Source: Syngnathus acus
Taxonomy: Eukaryota > Chordata > Actinopteri > Syngnathiformes > Syngnathidae
DNA: 64,000 bases
Direction: 5' to 3'
NCBI RefSeq assembly: GCF_901709675.1
Contig: NC_051094.1
Coordinates: forward strand, 5,917,001-5,981,000
The notes under the pieces: model-generated
What the model was told of the DNA's origin: nothing
The model's database searches: none
The model's input: the letters and a program-made list of their open reading frames with translations, nothing else
Program-made: the position numbers and the translations under genes
Part shown: positions 15,086 to 26,091 of the stretch, in pieces
How the letters are laid out: every line of letters begins with the position of its first letter
Numbering within the stretch: position 1 is the first letter of the stretch

Positions 15086-17352
15086 CTCACTGTTATGCTT
15101 TTGCCCGCATACAGACAAAAGGTGAGAACATCCAGACCAGTTCGCAAGCGGGTGCGGGTGTGGCCTGAGGGTGCCTCTGATGCGCTTCGTGACTGCTTTG
15201 GCTCTACCGACTGGGACGTGTTTAGGAGGGCGGCCACTTGCGACGGTCGGGCGGACATTGAGGAGTATACTGACTCTGTTTCCTCCTACATCGGGAAGTG
15301 CATTGATGATGTGACACACTCAGTATCCGTAGTCACTCGGGCAAACCGGAAGCCATGGCTGACGGGGGCTGTCTTCAGGCTGCTGAGGGCCAGGGACAAA
15401 GCCTTCCGGGCGGGGGATGAGGCTGGCTTGAGGACTGCGAGGGCCGACCTGTCCCGGGGCATCAAAGAAGCGAAGAGGGCGTTCTCGGGCAAAATTACCG
15501 CCCACTTCAAGGACAGCAGGGACGCACGGCGCCTTTGGCAGGGCATTCAAACCATCACGGACTACAAGCCCGCGCCGCAGAGCTGTGATGGCGACGTCCG
15601 TCTGCTCGATGACCTCAACCGCTTCTTTGCTCGCTTCGACGCTCAGAACAGCACTTGCCCGCTGAAGGCCACTCCCCCTTCCCACGAGCTGCCCCTGTGC
15701 CTCTCCGCCGACAGCGTGAGGAGGACGCTTGCCGCTATCGACGTACGTAAGGCGGCGGGCCCGGACAACATCCCGGGTCGAGCGCTGAAGGACTGCGCTG
15801 GTGAGCTGGCGGGTGTCTTCACGGACATCTTTAACACTTCCCTGCAGCAGGCCATCGTCCCGTCGAGTTTCAAAGCAGCCACCATCGTACCTGTGCCGAA
15901 GAAGCCTGCTCCGTCCTGCTTCAATGACTACCGCCCCGTGGCACTTACGCCCATCGTCATGAAGTGCTTTGAGCGGCTTGTCTTGGAGCACATCCGGTCA
16001 GTTCTCCCCCCCACCATTGACCCCTTCCAGTTTGCGTACCGAAACCAAACGGTCCTCTGAGGATGCCATCTGCTCTGCCCTCCACTCGGCCCTCACCCAC
16101 CTGGAGGGGAAGGACTCGTATGTGAGGTTGCTGTTTGTGGACTTCAGTTCTGCCTTCAACACCATTGTGCCGCAGCGTCTCATCAGCAAACTTGACAAGC
16201 TGGGCCTCAGTACCGGCCTCTGCAACTGGCTACTGGACTTCCTCTGTCAGAGGCCACAGGTGGTACGTGTTGGCGACAAGATCTCCGCCAGCATCACGCT
16301 GAGCACAGGGGCCCCCCAAGGCTGCGTGCTCAGTCCGCTGCTCTTCACCCTTCTGACGCATGACTGCGCTGCCACCTGCAGCGGCAACCGCATAGTGAAG
16401 TTTGCTGACGACACGACTCTGGTGGGTCTCATCACCAAGGGAGACGAGACTCAATACAGGCTGGAGGTTGACCTTCTGACCGCGTGGTGCAGGGACAACA
16501 ACCTCCTGCTGAACGTCGACAAGACCAAGGAGATTGTCGTTGACTTCCGGAAGGGTCACGCCCAACACCTGCCGCTGACCATCGACGGTGCTGTGGTGGA
16601 GAGAGTGAGCAGCGCCAGGTTCCTGGGGGTGCACATCAGTGAGGATCTCTCCTGGTCCACCAACACCGCGTCGCTGGCGAAGAAGGCCCAGCGCCGCCTG
16701 TACTTCCTTCGGAAACTCAGGCGAGCGGGGTCTCCTCCGGCCGTCATGACTACTTTTTACCGCGGCACCATTGAGAGCGTCCTCTCCAGCTGTATTGCTG
16801 TCTGGGGTGGCAGCTGCACTGACCAAGACTTGAAGGCCCTGCAGCGCATTGTGAAAACGGCTAGCAAGACTATTGGTGCTTCTCTCCCCTCCTTGAAGGA
16901 CATTTACACCTCCCATCTCACTCGCAAGGCGACCAAGATTGTGAGTGATGTGAGTCACCCCGCTCACTCTTTGTTTGAACTTCTGCCCTCTGGGAGGCGG
17001 TACAGGAGCCTGCGCTCCCGCACTACCAGACTTTCCAACAGCTTCGTACTCCAGGCTGTTAGGATCCTGAACTCGCTCCCCCTTTCAGCGTAGCGTCCTG
17101 TTCTTGCTGTATGCACACTGGCTCGGTTTTGCCCCTCATATTTAATGGGTCTGTTATTTATTCATCGCTCATTTTATTTTATTTTATTTATTATTTGTTA
17201 TTTATGGTTTGGGCATTCTTGTTTTTGTTTTGTGTCGCCTACTTGTATGTCTCGTCACCGTGGGATGGTGGAAACGGAATTTCGGTTTCTTTGTGTGTCT
17301 TGACATATGAAGGGATTGACAATAAAGCTGACTTTGACTTTGACTTTGATAT
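15086..17352 (+). mobile_element. 5'-truncated L2/CR1-type LINE retrotransposon
   Basis: A non-LTR retrotransposon copy about 2.27 kb long. It keeps the region between endonuclease and reverse transcriptase, the RT domain, the C-terminal region, a 3' UTR and an (ACTTTG)n tail after AATAAAG. The endonuclease half is missing, consistent with 5' truncation during target-primed reverse transcription. The coding part is clearly richer in GC than the flanking AT-rich DNA, a sign that it is an insertion. Assignment to the L2 clade (jockey superfamily) rests on remembered fish elements with the same C-terminus and short-repeat tail. A related clade (CR1 or Rex-type) is the alternative. Confidence 0.85.
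15095..17093 (+). pseudogene. LINE reverse transcriptase, frameshifted
   Basis: Two overlapping open frames together make one RT protein. The first runs 15095-16060 and ends soon after FAYR. The second, starting upstream in another frame, continues from about 16045 to the stop at 17093. Landmarks in order are [53 protein letters not shown], the catalytic KFADDT, and a C-terminal [18 protein letters not shown] block. The join lies in 16038-16052 and looks like a single-base length change, since no other stop interrupts either part. Without an endonuclease and with a broken frame, this copy should not be able to mobilise itself. It is otherwise little decayed, which suggests a fairly recent insertion. 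Confidence 0.88.
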
Positions 17353-17425
17353 ATTAAAAATAAAGATATATATATATATTCATTTATATTTATATATATA
17401 TATAAACATTATATATCACATATAT
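17353..17425. repeat. AT-rich microsatellite at LINE 3' edge
   Basis: TA and TTTA-type repeats resume directly after the LINE's ACTTTG tail. They mirror the TA tract on the 5' side, as expected if the element split a pre-existing AT repeat. Confidence 0.7.
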
Positions 17426-20400
17426 CATATTTAATATACATCTCATGATTGGATTGATTAGAGCAACTTTTAACACCACAAACAAATAAATAAATGGGAG
17501 GCGACCTGTTAATCTGGATTCCGATGACACTGTACGAATTTGCGTATATGTGTGTGTTTCCTGCCGGGAGATGTCATATTTAAGCGCCTTCACCAAAAAT
17601 ACTTTAGACAAAGAACATTGGAGTGTTCCGCTTCTATCGAACACAAAGGAAGCGATACGGGTCCCAAAGCTTCAGTCGCAGAGCAAGCTACTGTGAGTTA
17701 TCAGAGACTTTGATGGTGCAAACGAGAAAATGGACTGACAGGCGGACTGACAGCTACATGAGGAACAAGCAAGAGTCTTGATGGGTTTCCTCTGACCTAC
17801 ATTATCAGGAAAAAAGACGAGCTGACAAGTAAACAGGCTTGAAAAGGACTCAACATTTAAACCTGTTGAGTTTCTTCTTCGTAGAACATCCACAAAGGGA
17901 AATAAATGAAAGCCCTTCTCAGGCATTGTGTACCTGCCATGAGAAGGTGATGCTGATTGGATTGCAGCGGGGACATGCTCTGCATGACGTGATGACATTA
18001 GGATTGTTTCACGGGTCTTGCTGTTCTGTCAAAAGGCTCCTTGGGGCCTCAGTTTCAACATTATTCTTATTAATTAATGTATCCTAATTATAACAGCATT
18101 CATAGTTAATGGAAAATGGCAACGTGACACAAACAACGATTGTCAAGGGCTTTATCACTCCGTGCGATGCCTGCAGCAACAGAAAAGGAATTTTGCGCTT
18201 CTTTTTTGCTTTTGTTTATCCCGTTTTTAGATGATTAAAATGTATAGTGCATATTTTAATAAACTATACTCCATGTTGCCACCATGAGCACTTTTCCAGA
18301 CTTTCAAAACTAGTTTTGGAACCTTACTTGAGAACTGTTTTTGTATGAGTGACTGCTACATTAGCATTAGCACACTAGCCAAACGATACAACAATATAGA
18401 AAATGGATTGATGGATTTTACAGTGCTAAAATTATTTCCACTCATGCATTATTACGAATGTTAAAAAGATATTTTTTTTTCAGTAGAGTCCAAAAAAAAA
18501 CAAATAAGTGGTTGGCAGAATGACCATATGATGAGAATCAATTTGTCACTATGTAAAAATGATTAACAATTTCACATAGTGGACATATAAAGGTTATTCT
18601 TATCTTATGTGTAGCATTCTGAAGAGCAAAAATTATTATATATTTTTACTAATTGCTATTTCAGAGATGACAAGTTAATGACAGGTTGGAGGGTCCTTTC
18701 ACTTTCACTATTCATGCGACCCAGGAAGATGTAATTCTCATTCCTCCTTTTTCTCAAAAGTAGTAATCATCAAAACAGAGTGCTCAAAAAGCAACGGAAG
18801 CCATTACACGGTGCAAAAAAATACCAAGAAATCATTCGAATGGGCAATTCAGTGTCACCACAGCAACATCGACAGCAAGTTAGATAGATTTCGGTGCAGT
18901 AAATAAAAGCTGAGGCAAGATCGGAAACTATCACTCTACGAAATGTCTCGCAGAAACTTATAACGTGATGTTTCAAAAGTGTCTCCCAGAAAACAACAAT
19001 AAAGCACAGTATGAGGCAATATCATGATTTAAAAAAAACAAAAAAAAACAATCACATATAAAAAAGACAGCGGGTGATTGACAAGTGGAGCCAGTGTGAG
19101 AAATGTCTGTAAATAGCCGAGTGTTTTCACATTGTTTGTTCACACCTCCCACACTTCCTTGAGAGAAGGTGCCAACACTGGCGAGAGACAAATCACATTA
19201 AGACCAAACAAATGACAAACCTATTAATCGGAATAACAGTATGACAGTGGAAATTAATGCTTGTAGATGAATCCTTTTGGATTTTTTTTAATGCTTTTTT
19301 GTAATGGGCTATTTGAAAAAACTTATCTTTTCTTGTTAAAATAAATGAAAATGCCATTCATCTGTTCCAGCTCACCAAACAATACCAACTTTTTGTATTG
19401 CATTTGTATTGCTTAGCCTTTTTGCCCACTCCATAAAAAAAAAACCATCATAATTCTCTGTGGACCATTCAAAAGAGGGAAGCAAATTTAGCTCCAACCT
19501 TCAAGAATGGACCATCACAAAAAGGGTATTCAAAAAAATAATAGCTTGGATATGTTGGGACCCTTTACAGTGAAAATCCCGAAAAGAAAACGTGTACTAA
19601 AGTGAACCGAAACCACCCGGTCGAAATATGCCGAAGGTTTACAACTAATTCCAAAGTACCCCAGTGGGCTACAAAATTCCATTTCTGAGACCCAGCAACA
19701 GATAAAACAGAGCAGACCTGCCAAAACTTTGTCGAAGTTCCTAAAAACACCACATTGACCTCTAAATCTGTTTTGTACAAAGTGGCTCTGTCAAACATTC
19801 ATTTTATTAATGTGAGTCAAGTGTCTTCAGGGAAGGCCAAAGCGAGCCAGCAACGAGCAGCCCGAGCCCAAACTAGCAAATCGGTGTGCCAGGTTCTCAC
19901 ATAAGTGGCACTCGAGACATTCAGCGGAGGCTCGCATCTTGAAACAGTACATTTGAAATATATTGGCTTGGAGTGGGCGGGGCTAGAGGGGGGGGGCTGT
20001 CATGGGCGACATCGTGGCTGCCCCGCACGAGTAACGGCTGCTATTCAAAACCGAGCCCCGTCGCGAGAACATCGCCAAGGCAGCCGGCCTATGCCCCCAA
20101 GGTATGTAGACACTGGCGCTTCCATACACAAGGAAGGAGTGGGAAGAATTTCAGGGTACAGGAGGAGGAGGAGTACTCTCGCGGCATGGCGACACACTTA
20201 AATTTCTTCTCCATTTTGTCTTCTTGAGATTTGAATATTGCTGACAAAATGATGACTTTTTTATGAAGTTGGCAGCATCCTTTAATAGGTCATGAATTTG
20301 GCCATCAACAGAAAGAAACAGAATGGAGACTTGCTAACTCCGCCCCCTCAACCTAAACAAGGACAAGCAGCATAGAAACGACCGACTATTATTTTTCTAG

Positions 20401-22744
20401 GCCATCACCTTCTGGGCCACCGTAGTCATTTGTGAAGTGAGCCAAAACAAGTTGTCGAAGTCTGCTGCGTAATGAGCATATTTTGATGTGATATCTAAAC
20501 ATCATCAAAGAAGTTCAAGGAGGCACTGGTAGCAAAATGTGCTGGTTCACAGAGAGAAGAAGATTCTCGTCATCCAAAAGTGCATGCTTGATGACTCGGC
20601 TCTTTATGACCACGAGTTCAAGAGGAGGGGAAGCCCCCTCAGCTCAATTCCTTGATCTCGTCCCAACACAAAGTTCTCAATGACAAACTGATCTGATCAA
20701 TATGGGAGTCAGAATCTGGTCGATATAAAACTCGAGTGAACTATGTAGATAAAGTAAGCTTAGGATGTATCTAGCTTTATTTATATGCATTATTATTATG
20801 ATATGTGCCATTAGGGGGCAAAAGGCATCTTTTATTTCTTGTGACGGCATATGTCGATCAGCCTTTCAGGGGAATGAATGGATTTGATTGGTGATTTGGC
20901 TCCATGCTTCGGCAATCAGAGCGCCTTGTTTCAGCCGCATCGCATTTCTCACAACTGCATAGTTCAGCCAAGAGCCGGGCTGCCTCTCTAAAATAAACGC
21001 CAGTGAAGAGCAGGAGGGGGGGGGGGAAACGCGTTCACATTAGAAAAATGGAGTCTTAAGCACTCTCTTATCATCGCTACCGGCTACGGCAAAACGACAC
21101 CCGTTTTTAGGGGGATTAATGATCACTTGACAAAGTGGGTGTCGACAAAACAGGTTGGATAGAAAACGTCTGCAGTGAAAATTTAAGAGCGACATTAAAT
21201 CAATGAGATTTAAATGGAGCTGGCTTTGCGGGTTGACGCCGTTCTTACGTGGGTGTCGAGCGTTGTGCGGTGGATGCGCTCAACAACATCCAAACATCCC
21301 CAAATCCCTTTTTGAGAGGCCAAGGAATCTGCAAAGGGCACTGGCAGGAGAAAACACCAGAGGAGGTTAGAGGGGCCCGAATGGAAGGGGAGAGATCTAC
21401 AGGGTCCGTATTAGGGAGAGAGAATCAATAGGTGCCCCCCCGTGCTTGTAAAGAGAAGCCATGACATCATCGCATGGCAAAGAGCGAGGACTTGGGTGAC
21501 AAGGAGCGCGGCGAGTCCACAGTCACCCATTCTGCTCTCGGGGCCCATCCGTTGGAGAGGATAAGAGCCCCGACAATGAGCTCCCCATGAATGGGATCGC
21601 AAATCCCACAGGAGGAAAAACAAATCACCAGTGGGAAACCGATGGAGAAAGAGACAGAGAGGGGAGAGACCCTCGAGGGGGAAGAGAAAAAAAAAAGATG
21701 GGCGCACAAAGAAAGCAACAAAGCATTTAGGGACATGTAGAGCAAGGCAAGTAGAAGTTAAAAGAAAGCAGCCTTTGTCCCTCCTGGCTGGTGGGCGGCG
21801 TGGTGCGAAGGATTTTGAAAGTAGGAGCATTTCCATCGCAGCGCCGCCATATATTGATCGAGCTGTGTAATCCCACGAAAAAGAACGTAAAGCCAGGATC
21901 TCCTCGGGAAGCCTTGTTTATCGGGACTACACGGCGAGGGCTCGTGGGAGGCACAAACTTGGCTTTACGTAAGCTTCGACTTGCGTTCAAAGCCAAGATG
22001 ACGAGAGAGACGCGAGGCTTTGATGACTTCAGCCCTCTCGCACAAGTCAAAACGAGATGTTTAATTGCACCCCTCGTGACAAAAGTGCAAAACCTCGGTA
22101 CGTGTGCTTGATGCAAGTCACAAACAACCAAAAAAAAGCATCCACTCCTGATTGCAGTATGAACAAAAAAATATTCGAATCGTAAGGAGAAAACAGTCTT
22201 TCAAGTCTGATGCTTTGATAGCAAAAGAGAAGCAATCTAATTGGTGGGTTTATACTTCAGATGTCGGCTGGGGACAACTTGACACAACTTTGAAATGAGA
22301 AATACCAAAAAAGAAGGATTAGAGAGAACATTCACTCACGACTAAACCAGAAACACAAGTAAGGCTTGCTTTGTGATTTTTTTTCAGTCTTGAATAATAA
22401 TAATTAAAAAAGAATGAAAGGTAGAATGACACAAATGTGAGTGAATCAACAGCGAGCACTCAATTCTGAATCCATTCAAATGTGTCGAATGTATGAATGG
22501 GCACAATTTAGAGAAACATCATGGGGCTGGAGTTACTTTCAAGCACAACCTTTTAAAAACTACATATGAAGAAAAAAATTGGCAGTTAAAATACAGAATG
22601 AGAAATGGTTTGATTGGCGCGGAGTGCGTTCGACTCTTTAGCGCGTCTGCTGATGTAGAGCAGCACTTTCACTCTCTTTAAACGCCAATCAAAGTACAAC
22701 GCAGAGGAACGTCAAAGTAAAAAACTCGGTGTGTGCGTCAATCC

Positions 22745-23040
22745 ACAAAAGACGATTCAATACGATTCTCAATTCATGGCATCTGATACGATTCAACCAT
22801 TCAATCTAAACCGTAACGATTTGATTCAGTTCATTCAACGGGATTATTTTTCAATTCAATAAGGCGGCTCATTTGTATTAATATGCAACAACAACAATAG
22901 CTAAACTATCCGAGTCAATTCAAAGAAACGACAAATGATCGGCAATTTCAACTAAATTAGATCTACATCTGTCAAAAAAAAAGACGATTCGATATGTATT
23001 TCGTACTTGGGGCGCGATTCAAAGATGAGAGGTGTTAAAT
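22745..23040. repeat. ACGATTC-rich fragment, possible DNA transposon relic
   Basis: The stretch repeats variants of ACGATTCAATACGATTC near 22.75-22.86 kb and GACGATTCGATATG near 22.98 kb. This recalls fish hAT-type MITEs with CGATTCGAT-rich ends. No clean inverted termini or target duplication can be defined, so the call is tentative. Confidence 0.3.
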
Positions 23041-25684
23041 GGCGGTTAATTGGAACGTAGCATGCGACAGCTACGTTAGCTCAGTAGCTTCAATTAGTCG
23101 TTCGATGAAGCACTGACTCGCACTGATGTGATAATGGGAGGCCAAAAAGGGAGACGGCCATTAAGGGAAGCCGCAGGGGCACTCGAGGCATTCAATTAAT
23201 ATGTGTGGCGAACGTGAATTTAACTAAACCATCTCTTGTCGCCTTTGAGAGCCAGGTGTGCACGTACGTACCATTTTAAAGGCATTATTTGGAAAAATGA
23301 AGTAATGACATACCGGGTGAGTCATTTCCCACTGAGAGTTTCATTGTTTGTCATCAACGACTGTTTTTTTTTTTTTCCCCCTGCACGGATGTGACAGCAC
23401 GCAGAGAAATGCAAACAAGAGTTTCTCATTAGAAAGGCAAATTTAACATTCTTTGTATACGGTTCAAATCACAAAGAGGACTTGGGGAATTTAGAATTAT
23501 TCTTCTGACAAATTATTAATTGCTTTTTAGGGGGGGCATCAACGTGACTCCAAAATATGACCAATTTTTACAAGCTTGTGTATCCTTCGAGGATCACAAA
23601 CATGAGTCCGCCCGCTGAAACTCAAAGTTCAGAAAATAAATAGACCCTGACAGCAGTTTTAGCAAACTACATATAATTGGGTGGACACCCATCATAACAG
23701 TGCCCACTAAAAAGTCTCAGAGACCCATGCCTGAAATTCAACCATGATTTTGAAGTAGCCAGTTTAAACAAATTCCAAGACTCGCACAGACGACGATGGG
23801 CTTCGGCAGTAGATGGGCGGGGCTTAAACGCCACACAATTTTGGCCTACAGAATTTAATGTGGCGGGAGTCCAATGATTATTTTGAGGATTCGTGGGCCT
23901 TTTATCACAACTTGCAGCTTTATTTTGTTTATTTTTTTGCTCATCATTGTGCCAAAAAAACATCATTTACGGAATGGCAGTACAGCACAAACACCTACAC
24001 AGAGGGAAAACAATTGTTTTCGTATTTTTTTTTTTTATAATTCAGGCTTAATCCTTACATCGCATTGCTTTTGTGTTTCTTCTATAGCCAACAAATGCGA
24101 GCAGCATTCAAGCGCATTGAAGTGAACTAAAAGGGAAAAGTAGAAATGTTTGTAAAATGCTACACAGTCTAGCAAGCAAGTAGTGGGCACTGAATGTGTG
24201 TTTGTTTCTTCTAACAGCTTCTAAATAGCCGCATGAAGCACACCTACATTTCAGATTTGTGTTTTAAGGTACATCCAGAGACAGGCGGCTGATGGATTTG
24301 TTTTGACAAAATGGAAAACGTCCCCCACAGTCATTGTTAGCAAGGCTTGATATTCAAATTCACTGCTCCCTAAACGGACTGCGACACATCGACAGGGAGA
24401 TGCAAAAGAAGCCTGCACAAAACCTCCCCCATATTCCACCTTTTCCTTTCCATTCTGTCAGTTTCTTAACTGCATGATGATCTTTGCGTGCTTTTCTTAT
24501 TCTTCACCAACTCTCAGACAACTTGAGGCTTTTTCTGGTGCTTCTACGTTAAAGTCATGGTTCAAGCTACAATGCAACAGGTGCCATGCGATGAATGCTG
24601 AACTCAAGCATCCCGTTTCTTATTAATACCGATGATCACAAACACGTTTACGCTAACTCTTAGAATTGTAGGAAAATTCATATTCAAAAATGTCACTACA
24701 AGAAATTGTTTAATGATGGCATCACTCAATACGTATTATTTTCTTTATGAGATAAAAATGGTTTCCCGTGTACTGAAAGGGAGTCCATTAAAAAAAGAAA
24801 AAAAATCTCTACAGCTGTAGTGGATGTCTTGTACTGTTTGGTGAAGGAGAAGTAAAGCACCTGGCATTTCTCCTCCGCCTCCTCCTTCTCCTCAGGGAGA
24901 GCGCTAATGAAGCAAGAGACTGGTCAGATGGCAGAGCCTCCAAACTTTCTCCGCACCAAGCAATCGATACCACACGGGCCGACATTATTTTACTCCCTCT
25001 TGTCCTATTTGTCTTCCCTGCGCCGTTTCTCAGTGTTCTCCAAGCTCTGCCAGGGTTAAAGCCCCTATTAAAGTACTATTTTATACCCATTTCCTCTTGT
25101 TTTGCAGTCTTCGCTTTATTGGAGATAGCGGGGCGTTCAATTAGTGTGTACCACACAAAACAGTGAATTTTAAATGGCTCAAACAGAATGAACTTCATAG
25201 TTCTCAGTCCCAGAATGCTTTACCAACTGTGAGACAACAGCTCCCTCTGCAGAATCAAGAAGGAAAATCTTTTTTTTTCTTTTTTGCTGATCGTGTTTCA
25301 CTTTAAAGGAGCAGTTTTTGAGCCCCCAGCTATCTCCTCCCACAAGGGGAGATGTGTAAGTGGATTTAAATAAATTAATACTTTCCTTACTCGCCTCGAG
25401 TAAACACTGCAAAAAAAAAAAAAAGGAAAGCTTACTAAATGTAAAACCCTGCTTCTCTCGCATCCCATATTTTTTTCTGTATCATGCGCCTATAGGCTCA
25501 TATTTGAAGATACCCAACTTCATTCTGTGGTTAATCCGAGCCGGCATTCTCTATGGGAGGATAAAGGAGGAAGAAAGATGGAACAAGACAGTCCACGGAA
25601 ATTCAACTGCTCTAGTTTAGATGAAGACACTAAATGCCATAAGGGGACTGATTTAAAACACAACACAAAATGTCTAATACCATT

Positions 25685-25766
25685 TTTTTACCCAGACTGA
25701 TATCGGTACGAGTACTCGATTCTTGAGTAGTCATCGACGCCGATACCAAATACCAATACCATAAGT
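25685..25766. repeat. Short MITE-like inverted repeat
   Basis: ATATCGGTACGAGTACTCG on one side faces CGCCGATACCAAATACC on the other, giving an imperfect inverted arrangement. Related TATCG/GGTACC words occur in the larger element at 33.8-34.0 kb. Borders are approximate. Confidence 0.35.
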
Positions 25767-26091
25767 ATGTTTGATGCATTTGTTTTATATTATGTAGTCG
25801 GACATCAGGAGTTACACTCTATAGCGTATATAAAAAACAATAACAGTTCTAAAAGGGAAATACGTGCATCTATTTCGGTGCTACTTTACACACATCTGTG
25901 GCGGTTTCAGATAACAAGCTCTCTGACCTCTGAACTTCACACAGATGTCTATCTACCTCTGGGTCAAAACAAACACCGCTGGGATTAATGTCTATTAACC
26001 AAATAGGAGGGGCAGATGGGAAAAATGGAGAGATCATGGAAAGTGATGAATGATGTTGTCTAATTGCGTGGTTCTTGGTGTACTTTCCCAC

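Larger units (their letters stand above)
17426..26091. other. Gene-free region beyond last seen commd10 exon
   Basis: No recognisable exon on either strand. I looked for the missing commd10 terminal exon on the minus strand, which should encode the end of the COMM domain (about 32-36 residues), and did not find it by eye. Visible content is short repeat fragments, poly-T/A runs and AT-rich DNA. If commd10 continues leftward, this is intron. Confidence 0.5.

Noticed and set aside
15320-16967. Long minus-strand open frames (223 and 245 codons)
   Set aside because: Antisense shadows of the GC-rich LINE reverse transcriptase.
21411-22131. Cluster of 80-140 codon open frames on both strands
   Set aside because: Moderately GC-rich non-repetitive DNA with overlapping frames, no recognisable domain and no consistent splice model.
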